A stretch of 8,205 nucleotides of DNA from Leptospira ellisii (lineage in GTDB: Bacteria > Spirochaetota > Leptospiria > Leptospirales > Leptospiraceae). The DNA lies in assembly GCF_002811955.1 (NCBI RefSeq), contig NZ_NPEF01000178.1, forward strand, positions 1 to 8,205. Reading direction: 5' to 3'. Shown one piece after another: positions 1-6,313 of this stretch (positions are counted from its first letter, which is position 1; every line of letters begins with the position of its first letter). A program made the position numbers and the translations under genes. The notes under the pieces are model-generated. The model was not told where the DNA came from and did not search any database. It saw nothing but the letters and a program-made list of their open reading frames with translations.

Positions 1-26
1 AAATACAACAAAGGTCCTATCAAAAA
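1..26. repeat. Left arm of an exact 26-base inverted repeat
   Basis: These bases are the exact reverse complement of 401-426. Here they encode, on the minus strand, F-L-I-G-P-L-L-Y of the left regulator. Base 27 no longer pairs with base 400, so the inner boundary is sharp, although patchy similarity continues inward (CGAAAT, GG, TT, AT blocks). The outer boundary is unknown because the window ends here; the repeat may be much longer. The two arms are in identical codon phase. Confidence 0.9.
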
Positions 27-227
27 GATTAATCCTATTTCGATGGTAAAAAAATTGTAATACTCCTCCCATTCGTTCGATAATAGCAAAGCGCCTTTAA
101 ACAGGAATACGCTCATGGAAAAGAACGTTCCGAAGAGGATTAGATTTTTTTTGGATACGGAGTTCGCGATTTTCGTGATCGCTACGATCAGTGACAATCC
201 GCCCGCAAATAAGGAAAAAGTGATCAT
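1..227 (-). CDS. AraC-type membrane-domain transcriptional regulator, N-terminal part (3' end beyond window)
   Basis: The minus strand is open from an ATG at 227-225 to the window edge, giving 75 residues that begin MITFSLFAGGLSLIVAI. An in-frame stop lies a short way upstream with no other start codon between, so this ATG is the start. The visible part is hydrophobic, with probable membrane segments at about 3-19, 29-49 and 63-75, and ends in EIGLIFLIGPLLY. That ending matches the start of the divergent gene at 398 (FLIGPLLYF), and a GPLLYFY-type motif is typical of AraC regulators with a multi-helix membrane N-terminus. By analogy the missing part should hold more membrane helices and a C-terminal helix-turn-helix, but no DNA-binding domain is visible here. 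The start lacks a strong ribosome binding site; GGAT sits about 10 bases upstream. Last coding bases form half of an exact inverted repeat shared with the neighbour. Confidence 0.8.
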   Translation of the reverse strand, partial: MITFSLFAGGLSLIVAITKIANSVSKKNLILFGTFFSMSVFLFKGALLLSNEWEEYYNFFTIEIGLIFLIGPLLY

Positions 228-328
228 CGTATTTTTATCCGATCCGTCCGTTCCGAGTCTTCCGTTTCCACCCGTTCAATCCTATTTGCAATCAATTTTA
301 AAATGTCTAAAATTTATTGATCGATTGA
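228..328. promoter_or_regulatory. AT-rich divergent intergenic region
   Basis: This stretch separates the left regulator's ATG from the first in-frame codon of the right regulator's open frame. It must hold the promoter of the left gene and whatever drives the right one. The part at 290-330 is A/T rich and contains ATTTTAAAAT (295-304, a perfect palindrome) and an ATCAAT/ATTGAT inverted pair (291-296 and 316-321), which could be part of an operator. No convincing -35/-10 pair was found, so the regulatory call rests on position only. Confidence 0.4.
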
Positions 329-397
329 AACGATTCTCTTTCCTCCTGGGAGGAATTTTTTCCTTTTCACCGTTTTTTTTCGAACGAAATCGGCTTT
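329..397 (+). other. In-frame upstream extension of the 398 regulator lacking a start codon
   Basis: After a TGA at 326-328 the frame of the next gene is open, but it has no ATG, GTG or TTG before 398. Its translation ends WEEFFPFHRFFSNEIGF and aligns with WEEYYNFFTIEIGL of the left gene (W53 to about L66), differing by three in-frame codons. DNA identity is visible too (TGGGAGGA, CGAAAT). These bases therefore look like former or alternative coding sequence of the right gene, which now has no obvious translation start ahead of it. The equivalents of roughly the first 47 residues of the left protein are absent. Confidence 0.6.
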
Positions 398-1294
398 ATG
401 TTTTTGATAGGACCTTTGTTGTATTTCTATTTCAATTCCCTGATCGACGATCCCGCCTTCGAAAGCGATCGGATCTATCTTCATCTGATTCCCGCCTTAG
501 TTTTTTTCTCGCTCTGGATCGCGGATACGATCCGCATTCTATGGAACGGGGAATCGTTTTCCGACGCGAACCCGGGTAATCGATATGAGAGCAGATACGA
601 ACTCGTGTATCACGTGTCCGCGTTGGTCCCCGCGGCGTATATCCTATCGTTGATGAAAAAATATTTTCTCGTCTTTACGGGAAATTTCGCGAAACGGATC
701 TGGCTCGTACATTTGATCGTAATCTTTTTCCTGGGGATATGCTCCATCGTCCTCAGCGCTTTGATCGATCTTAGGGGAATTTTCGGGACGGAACGGGTTT
801 ACGAACCTCTGAGCGAAGCCCTTCTTCTTAATTTCGGCGTGATCGTTTTATACGCGTTTTTCGTCAGTCAGAAATATCCTGCAACTTTTAACCTGATCGC
901 CGACACGATCCGCAAAATCCAATACGACAAAAGCACGTTAGGCGGCTTGGATCTGCGCTCCATCGATCGGAAGCTGGAACGCTTGATTCTGGATCAAAAG
1001 ATCCATCTGGATCCGAAACTCAGCCTTTCCGTTCTTTCGAAAAAGCTGGGAATCACCCCTCACCAAGGTTCGGAATTTCTAAACGCAAAATTGGATATGA
1101 ACTTCAGCACCTTCGTGAACAAACATAGGATCGAAGAGGCAAAACGGCTTCTGGAAAGTTTTCCGGAAATCGGGATTTTGGAAATTTCCTGGAAAGCCGG
1201 ATTCAATTCACTTTCCACATTCAACGCCACGTTCAAAAAGGAGACCGGGCTTTCTCCGAGAGAATACCGCTTGCGGAACAAAAGGGATCGATGA
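398..1294 (+). CDS. AraC-type regulator with membrane N-terminus, apparently 5'-truncated
   Basis: This is a 298-residue protein predicted to sit in the membrane and bind DNA with its C-terminus. Probable membrane segments lie at about 27-47, 70-86, 99-121 and 139-157. The AraC domain covers about 205-295: first helix-turn-helix LSVLSKKLGITPHQ and on, then the second with EISWKAGFNSLSTFNATFKKETGLSPREYR, which fits the family signature well. The ATG at 398 is the first possible start after a stop at 326, but it has no Shine-Dalgarno sequence, and homology to the left gene continues upstream of it. The protein also lacks the two N-terminal helices seen in the left paralogue and is about 95 residues shorter than the paralogue at 1313-2494. 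In the first recognition helix a glycine (G224) stands where the paralogue has leucine (L300). The gene may be silent, decaying, or expressed only after rearrangement. Family assignment is secure; function and target are unknown. Confidence 0.75.
   Translation: MFLIGPLLYFYFNSLIDDPAFESDRIYLHLIPALVFFSLWIADTIRILWNGESFSDANPGNRYESRYELVYHVSALVPAAYILSLMKKYFLVFTGNFAKRIWLVHLIVIFFLGICSIVLSALIDLRGIFGTERVYEPLSEALLLNFGVIVLYAFFVSQKYPATFNLIADTIRKIQYDKSTLGGLDLRSIDRKLERLILDQKIHLDPKLSLSVLSKKLGITPHQGSEFLNAKLDMNFSTFVNKHRIEEAKRLLESFPEIGILEISWKAGFNSLSTFNATFKKETGLSPREYRLRNKRDR
401..426. repeat. Right arm of an exact 26-base inverted repeat
   Basis: This is the exact reverse complement of 1-26. It begins one codon after the ATG at 398 and encodes F-L-I-G-P-L-L-Y of the right regulator. 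Eight consecutive codons are identical including third positions, which protein conservation alone does not require. The segment between the arms, 27-400, is 374 bases. Confidence 0.9.
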
Positions 1295-1312
1295 AGTATT
1301 TCCCGGTTTCAT

Positions 1313-2494
1313 TCAGCCCTCCTCCGAATTTTTATCCTCCGTATCTTCGCCGCGTTCGTTCTTCGGTTTTATCGGAACGATCGGATACATTTCCCGAAAC
1401 GACTTCGGAGAATGACCGGTCTCGGTATAAAACGCGCGATGAAACGCGGACGCGGAATTAAAACCGACCGCCATACCGACGGACATCACTCGGCGTTCCG
1501 GTTCTTCGACCAACATACGTTTCGCCTCCCTTACGCGGTACTGATTCACGAACTTGCTGAAACTCGTACCCAAATGATCGTTTACGAACGCGGAAAGATG
1601 ATGAAGGGAAATTCCGATTTCATCGGCGAGTTTCGGAAGCCTCAGATCCTCGTCCAAAAAGACCTTTTCCACTTCGAAAAGATACTTCAGCTTTTTTTCG
1701 ATGGCGGCAAGATCCACGTTACCGAGAAGATTTTGTTTTATCTCCGGTCTACGATATTGATACGGAGATTTCGATTCCGCTTCCTTGATTTTGATCTTTG
1801 CGAACGAATCATCCGGAATCATCTTCGCGAAATCGTTCGTCTTCTTTTTTCGAGACGGCAGCATCTCGTTCAAAAATACGGGAGAAAATAAAACGAGGCA
1901 ATCGTCCAAAATCCGCAAAGGCGTTAATTCCGAAATTCCGCGGATCTGTTTGACGAGTTCGAATCCTTTCAATGTGAGAATGACCGTTAAAAACGGAAGC
2001 AGATATGTCTTTTCCTTCCGATTCATCGAAGTTCCGAAAAGGATATCCAAAAGAATCAAAATGTAATAGAAACAGACGATCGCAGAAACGACCACGACGA
2101 GATCCGGCAAAAACGGTTTCAAAAACGTTCTCCAAACCCAATACGAAAAAAAGGCTACGACTCCGGACTGAATCCCGATTTTGAGCGGATCCTTGAACGT
2201 GTCCTTGGGATCGCAGACGGATTCGTAAGGATCTTCCCGCCTCATTTTTTTTCGGAAGGCGTGAAAGACGAGAGCGGTCAGAATCGAAGAATATACGAAA
2301 AACAATTCCAACACGGAACAGAGTAACCCTCCCTCCGCAGAACAATTCGCGTTCGAATAAGACCAGACGATACAACCAGTCGCCAAAAAAAGCATAGCCT
2401 GGTAACAATCCAACTCGCCGACCTCCATCCTAAACCTGAACGCTCCGATAAGAATGTAGAGCGAAGCCGAAACAGTCAAAATATCGTTATCCAT
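1313..2494 (-). CDS. AraC-type transcriptional regulator with multi-helix membrane domain
   Basis: This is a complete 393-residue regulator. The N-terminal half is a membrane domain with about seven hydrophobic segments (about 4-20, 31-48, 57-80, 107-122, 131-154, 163-180, 196-211). A charged linker follows at about 213-265. The AraC-type double helix-turn-helix spans about 275-378: LPKLADEIGISLHHLSAFVN, then MSVGMAVGFNSASAFHRAF and the closing TGHSPKSFRE. A highly charged tail ends the protein. The start ATG at 2494-2492 is preceded by AGGA five bases upstream. It converges on the regulator at 398-1294 with only 18 bases between stops and no visible terminator hairpin there, so read-through antisense transcription is possible. 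The architecture suggests a sensor in the inner membrane controlling transcription directly; signal and targets cannot be told from sequence. Confidence 0.88.
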   Translation of the reverse strand: MDNDILTVSASLYILIGAFRFRMEVGELDCYQAMLFLATGCIVWSYSNANCSAEGGLLCSVLELFFVYSSILTALVFHAFRKKMRREDPYESVCDPKDTFKDPLKIGIQSGVVAFFSYWVWRTFLKPFLPDLVVVVSAIVCFYYILILLDILFGTSMNRKEKTYLLPFLTVILTLKGFELVKQIRGISELTPLRILDDCLVLFSPVFLNEMLPSRKKKTNDFAKMIPDDSFAKIKIKEAESKSPYQYRRPEIKQNLLGNVDLAAIEKKLKYLFEVEKVFLDEDLRLPKLADEIGISLHHLSAFVNDHLGTSFSKFVNQYRVREAKRMLVEEPERRVMSVGMAVGFNSASAFHRAFYTETGHSPKSFREMYPIVPIKPKNERGEDTEDKNSEEG

Positions 2495-2526
2495 ACCCGT
2501 CCTAACGCGACAAAATTTACGGCTTT

Positions 2527-2532
2527 ATTATA
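2527..2532 (-). promoter_or_regulatory. Candidate -10 box for the 1313-2494 regulator
   Basis: The minus strand reads TATAAT here, a perfect sigma-70 -10 hexamer, about 33 bases before the ATG at 2494. No good -35 hexamer sits at the expected 16-18 base distance (the sequence there is G-rich), so activation by a regulator or a weak promoter is possible. Called on the -10 match and position alone. Confidence 0.35.
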
Positions 2533-2643
2533 GGAAGGAAATCGATCGGCGTCCCCCGAAATGATAATTTCGGAAGAATTCGGAAACAAATTCTTGATAA
2601 GTGTGGATTGGATTTAGGAAAAAAGGCGTTTCCTCGTTCTCAA

Positions 2644-2684
2644 ATAAAAACCCCCGACTTCGTTTCGGGAAACGGGTCGGGGTT
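2644..2684 (-). terminator. Rho-independent terminator after the FecR lipoprotein gene
   Basis: The stem CCCCGAC (2652-2658) pairs with GTCGGGG (2676-2682), and a nested stem CGTTT/AAACG (2661-2665 and 2670-2674) closes on a four-base loop. On the minus strand the hairpin is followed at once by a T-rich run (GGTTTTTATTTG), the classic intrinsic terminator layout. It lies about 70 bases past the stop codon of the lipoprotein gene at 2753-3682. Confidence 0.8.
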
Positions 2685-2752
2685 CGAGAGCACGAAAGAT
2701 ACGGCTCCGCTTTTTAAAACGAAGTCGTATTCCGTTCGAAACGAGAATCGGT

Positions 2753-3682
2753 TTACTGAGGTTTGACCTGATCTTTGAGTGACTTTTTGGAGTTTTCGAG
2801 CGCCTCTTTGTCCTTGTCGATGCCGGACTTGATGTTCTTTCTTTCCTCGTCCGCGGCGTTTTTGATCGCTTCCTTTTCCGCCTTACCGGATTCTTTTACG
2901 TCCTGAATCAGTTTTTGATTCTCTTCTTTGGCGGAATTGATCAGTTCCTGGTTTCTCTGTTTTTGTTCTTCGATTCCCTGGAGAATCCTTTGTTTGTTCT
3001 CCTGAAAATCCTTGAGAATCTCTTCGATTCTTTGTCTCTGTTCTTCGGTGACGGATTGAACCGTAGCCGCGTCGTTTTGCAACTCTTTCAGTTCATCGTC
3101 CGTCAACTTTTCTTCGGATTGCATTTTACCGTCGGAAACCACTTTTTCACCGCCGTCGGCTACGTTGGTCTGATCGGGGTCGTCGTTGTCCGCGACTTCC
3201 ACCGAACCTTCGGATACGAGGGTGTTGGTTTTGTTTCCGTCCGCTTCCACTTGAAAGTCCGTTCCGCGAACGGCGGCGGTAACGGTAGGAGTGCTGACCT
3301 TAAATCCGGAGGTTTTGCCGAGTTTCGCCCCGACCTTGGAGAAGATCTTTCCCTTGTTCAAGGATAAGTCCGCGTAAATTTCGGAATTTTTGGAATCCAC
3401 AAAAATCTGATTCAGTGTCAGAATCGTATTCTCCTTTACCCGGATGATGACCCCGTCCATCAGTTGGATGTCCGCATACGACGCCTTTCCGGTTTCGATT
3501 TTGTCCTCCGGAAGAATGAACTCGGATAGGCCCGTTTTTTTCGCCTTACCGGCTTTATCGGTCAGCTTCACCGTTCCTTTGATAAAGGTAAATACCCCTC
3601 CCTGCAGGTCGTCTTTTTTGGATTTTCCGCATTCAATTGTGAAAAGGACGATCAAACCCAGGCATAAAACCTTTTGAATCAT
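2753..3682 (-). CDS. FecR-domain lipoprotein with C-terminal coiled coil
   Basis: This 309-residue protein starts with a short basic-hydrophobic signal peptide and a probable lipobox FTIEC (C18), which is loose by E. coli rules but acceptable for spirochaetes, so a lipid-anchored envelope protein is likely. A FecR domain follows at about 30-165, with the hallmark stretch STPTVTAAVRGTDFQV (130-145) and SEGSVEV (157-163). A D-rich linker leads to a long E/K/Q-rich helical region (about 195-305) with the look of a coiled coil. Classical FecR proteins are inner-membrane partners of ECF sigma factors, but no sigma factor or TonB receptor gene is in the window, so this domain more likely works as a structural or scaffold module. 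The start has GGGAG (3690-3694) seven bases before the ATG. Its transcript ends at the 2644-2684 hairpin, so it appears monocistronic. It is divergent from the ferredoxin gene. Confidence 0.85.
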   Translation of the reverse strand: MIQKVLCLGLIVLFTIECGKSKKDDLQGGVFTFIKGTVKLTDKAGKAKKTGLSEFILPEDKIETGKASYADIQLMDGVIIRVKENTILTLNQIFVDSKNSEIYADLSLNKGKIFSKVGAKLGKTSGFKVSTPTVTAAVRGTDFQVEADGNKTNTLVSEGSVEVADNDDPDQTNVADGGEKVVSDGKMQSEEKLTDDELKELQNDAATVQSVTEEQRQRIEEILKDFQENKQRILQGIEEQKQRNQELINSAKEENQKLIQDVKESGKAEKEAIKNAADEERKNIKSGIDKDKEALENSKKSLKDQVKPQ

Positions 3683-3782
3683 TCTGGTTCTCCCATTGAT
3701 AAATTCTTTCCGGGCAAGGTAACACGAAATTTAATTCGAGTCGAGAGTTTTACATGTTTTCCGGCCCATCTCGGAATCAACG

Positions 3783-3806
3783 TCCCGGAATTCCCGGAGC
3801 CGGGAA
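3783..3806. promoter_or_regulatory. Candidate operator: short inverted and direct repeats between divergent genes
   Basis: TTCCCGG (3791-3797) and CCGGGAA (3800-3806) form a perfect 7-base inverted repeat with a two-base centre. TCCCGGA also occurs twice as a direct repeat (3783-3789 and 3792-3798). The site lies in the 244-base intergenic region between the lipoprotein (start 3682) and ferredoxin (start 3927), where a shared regulator could act. No T-run follows, so it is not a terminator. The functional role is inferred. Confidence 0.35.
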
Positions 3807-3922
3807 AGATTTCACGGTACTGGAACCGAGGAAAAGGACTTGCCGTCTAAAGGATGATTAGAAAATTGATCTTGGAACCTGTTTTTTAAGCGGACCGGGA
3901 GAACCTACCCAGGAGAATCGAG

Positions 3923-4148
<226 letters not shown>

Positions 4149-4173
4149 TTTTTTCCTTCTCTTCGCGAGAATG

Positions 4174-4202
4174 AAAAAAGGCGGCTTCCAGCCGCCTTTT
4201 TT
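4174..4202. terminator. Bidirectional rho-independent terminator between ferredoxin and fliM
   Basis: The stem GGCGGCT (4180-4186) pairs with AGCCGCC (4190-4196) around a three-base loop. It is flanked by six A on the left (4174-4179) and six T on the right (4197-4202), so it reads as an intrinsic terminator on both strands. It serves the ferredoxin transcript on plus and can end the argH-to-fliM transcript on minus. A weaker ACCG/CGGT hairpin with T-run (around 4221-4235, minus strand) lies nearer the fliM stop. Confidence 0.88.
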
Positions 4203-4211
4203 ATTGTCTTC

Positions 4212-4225
4212 GTTTTGATCAAAAC
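4212..4225. repeat. Perfect 14-base palindrome GTTTTGATCAAAAC
   Basis: This fully symmetric sequence lies between the bidirectional terminator and the fliM stop codon. As DNA it could bind a dimeric protein; as RNA it would form only a weak stem without a proper loop. Being at the 3' ends of two convergent genes, a transcription-control role is unlikely. No function assigned. Confidence 0.5.
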
Positions 4226-4254
4226 CGTTTTCGGTCGTTTTACATTCTAAAATT

Positions 4255-5280
4255 TTAATATTCCTGTTCCGATCTCGTAGAACCCAAAAGTTCGTCCGGA
4301 ATGTCCTCCACCCGATCTCCGATCTGGATGGCCAATCTGCTTCCCACCCGTCCGGGAAGACATTTGAATTTTTTGCGTTCCCCCACCTTTACGATCATTT
4401 CGGAACGTGTGGAAGTGTTCTCCAGTTTCACCACGTCTCCTACGGAGAGATTCATAAAGTCGTTGATGGAAACGTCGACGGAGCCCACCTCCGCGATCAA
4501 AGGAATGGCCACTTGGTCCAAACGTTCCTGAATCACGGCGCGGTTTTCGTCCAATTCTCCTTTTCGAATCGAGGAATACCAGTATTGCGCGGAAAGTTTG
4601 TTGATGATCGGTTCGATCGTGATGTAGGGAATACAAAGGTTGGTCATCCCTTCCACTTCTCCGATCTTCGTCTCCAGAGTGATCAAAACCACCATGTCGT
4701 TCGGAGGAACGACCTGCGCGAACTGCGGGTTGGTTTCTATGTTTCCCAAACGCGGCCGTAAGTCTATCACTGTGGACCAGGATTCCCGCATGTTCCCGAG
4801 AATCCGAACGATGATCCCTTCCATTACGCTCATCTCGATCTCGGAAAGTTCCCGGGAAATCTTCGCCTGTTCCCCTTTTCCGCCGAACAGACGATCGATG
4901 ATCGTAAAGGAGATGGAAGGATCTATTTCCAGGATGGCGGAACCGCGGAGCGGATCCATGTTGATTACGGCGAGCGTGGTCGGGTTCGGAATCGAACGGA
5001 TGAATTCCTCGTAGGTCAACTGATCCACGGAAGCCACGTGAACGGAAACGAGGGCTCGTAACTGCGCGGACAACCCCGTAGTGGCGAGTCGCGCGAAGGT
5101 TTCGTGCATCATCTGCAACGTGCGGATCTGGTCCTTGGAGAACTTATCCGGACGTTTGAAGTCGTAGATCTTTACTTTTTTCTGTTCGGAAACGGAGGCG
5201 TAATCGGACTCGTTTACTTCTCCGGAACTGATGGCGCTGAGAAGCGCGTCGATTTCGTCCTGCGATAAGATCTCTGTCAT
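4255..5280 (-). CDS. fliM: Flagellar motor switch protein FliM
   Basis: FliM forms the middle ring of the flagellar C-ring, binds phosphorylated CheY and sets rotation direction. The 341-residue length is normal. The N-terminal CheY-binding motif LSQDEIDALL is at 5-14. The CheC-like middle domain covers about 40-235, with the conserved LFGGKGE at 131-137. The SpoA/FliN-like C-terminal domain covers about 250-325 (SVDVSINDFMNLSVGDVVKL onward). The ATG overlaps the stop of the upstream gene as ATGA, and AAGGTG inside that gene gives a ribosome binding site a few bases ahead, so translation is coupled. It is the last gene of a minus-strand operon; the terminator at 4174-4202 lies downstream. In Leptospira the motor drives periplasmic flagella. 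fliN is not adjacent here. Confidence 0.97.
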   Translation of the reverse strand: MTEILSQDEIDALLSAISSGEVNESDYASVSEQKKVKIYDFKRPDKFSKDQIRTLQMMHETFARLATTGLSAQLRALVSVHVASVDQLTYEEFIRSIPNPTTLAVINMDPLRGSAILEIDPSISFTIIDRLFGGKGEQAKISRELSEIEMSVMEGIIVRILGNMRESWSTVIDLRPRLGNIETNPQFAQVVPPNDMVVLITLETKIGEVEGMTNLCIPYITIEPIINKLSAQYWYSSIRKGELDENRAVIQERLDQVAIPLIAEVGSVDVSINDFMNLSVGDVVKLENTSTRSEMIVKVGERKKFKCLPGRVGSRLAIQIGDRVEDIPDELLGSTRSEQEY

Positions 5281-6260
5281 TTTTTCACCTTCGCTACCAA
5301 GTTAGACACTTTCCAAAAACCTCCCTGCTCGTCGGGGACCCTTCTGAGGGTATAAGTATATTCGTATTTGGAACGGAATCGATTCAATTTTCGTTCCACA
5401 AGAACCGTAACTCTGGCCAATCCCGGAGAAGAGTTTTCGGTATTCAGAATCCGATACGACTGCAGAAGCCCCGCTCTGGATTCGGTCAGATATCGTTTAA
5501 AATTCTCCAGAAGAAAATCCCGTTCGGATTCCTCCGCGCGGTTGTATTCTTCCGAATATTGATCGTAGGCCTGCACATATTCCGGAAAATAGATCCACTT
5601 AAAATGATTGATCCAATTCCTTTTTTTTTCGGAACCTAAAAAGAGATGAATCACTTCCTCTGGTTCCAATCCGTCCACAGCGGGATCCTTTTCGGGAACG
5701 GCGGTTAATACGGATTCTCCGTGTTTTTGTTCGTAGAAAAAATACGGCTGATTTTTGGAACGAATGAACAAGGAAGGCATTTCCTGAACGTTGGGATGAA
5801 AATACGCGGTCACGAAATATTTTTTTCCGGGAATCAGATCGAACCGGGAACCCAAATCGATCTCCTTGGAAAAAACCTCGTCCTTATGAAGGATGATCTC
5901 TTTGACTTCCTTCCCTTCCAAAGACTCGATCGTGTTTCTCCGTTTTAAAACCGGATCGATCCGTTTTTCCTCGTCCCGTTCGGGAACCTGCGCCCCGTCC
6001 TCGTCCCGAACCACGATCCGGTAGGATTCCAAATCCCGACCGGAAGGAAAAATCCGTACGGTTTCATATCCAGTGTTCGTAATGGAAAGTCGTACCGGAA
6101 TCCGATCGTTTTCCCGAAAATGGATCTTCTTGAGGTCGAGGGTGATGATTCCCTGTTGTCTTAGATAATTCTCGGATACGGAACCGCGCGCGTCCCGTTT
6201 CGGATAACTTTCCAAAACCAACGGTAAACAGATCGATGCGAATAAAAGAATGCGGATCAT
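5277..6260 (-). CDS. Unknown exported protein with BsuPI-like N-terminal region, coupled to fliM
   Basis: This 327-residue protein has a typical signal peptide (MIRILLFASICLPLVLES, cleavage likely near residue 18). No lipobox is placed correctly, since C11 lies inside the hydrophobic core. Residues about 37-95 (KIHFRENDRIPVRLSITNTG, then FPSGRDLESYRIVVRDEDGAQVPE) resemble the beta-sandwich of BsuPI-type domains, which is a resemblance, not proof. A YFVTAYF strand follows at about 148, and the C-terminal part (about 200-327) mixes aromatic-rich helices with a beta-rich end that closes with GGFWKVSNLVAKVKK. The ATG is the first in frame after a nearby stop; AGG directly abuts it, a poor ribosome binding site. 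The stop overlaps the fliM start. A periplasmic or envelope role linked to flagella is suggested only by position. Confidence 0.75.
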   Translation of the reverse strand: MIRILLFASICLPLVLESYPKRDARGSVSENYLRQQGIITLDLKKIHFRENDRIPVRLSITNTGYETVRIFPSGRDLESYRIVVRDEDGAQVPERDEEKRIDPVLKRRNTIESLEGKEVKEIILHKDEVFSKEIDLGSRFDLIPGKKYFVTAYFHPNVQEMPSLFIRSKNQPYFFYEQKHGESVLTAVPEKDPAVDGLEPEEVIHLFLGSEKKRNWINHFKWIYFPEYVQAYDQYSEEYNRAEESERDFLLENFKRYLTESRAGLLQSYRILNTENSSPGLARVTVLVERKLNRFRSKYEYTYTLRRVPDEQGGFWKVSNLVAKVKK

Positions 6261-6313
6261 CCTGGTTTATTTTCGGCAAATTGGGTGGGAAGAAACGAAA
6301 AAATCCGGAAAAA

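Noticed and set aside
115..579. 154-codon open frame on the plus strand
   Set aside because: It runs antisense through the left regulator and out of frame through the right one, has no ribosome binding site, and the real frames on both sides match a known family.
1809..2408. 199-codon open frame on the minus strand
   Set aside because: It is an out-of-frame shadow of the AraC-type regulator at 1313-2494, rich in arginine and serine, with no family resemblance.
2495..2752. Possible small RNA or gene in the intergenic region
   Set aside because: Apart from the terminator hairpin and one -10-like hexamer there is no start with a ribosome binding site or conserved structure that I can recognise.
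2756..3100. Repetitive-looking sequence in the lipoprotein gene
   Set aside because: It reflects the heptad-like E/K/Q coiled-coil codons rather than exact tandem DNA repeats.
2915..3367. 150-codon open frame on the plus strand
   Set aside because: Antisense to the FecR lipoprotein; its F/L-rich translation mirrors the E/K-rich coiled coil on the other strand.
4247..4636. 129-codon open frame on the minus strand
   Set aside because: Shadow frame inside fliM; composition is R/H/G-rich and FliM fits perfectly in the other frame.
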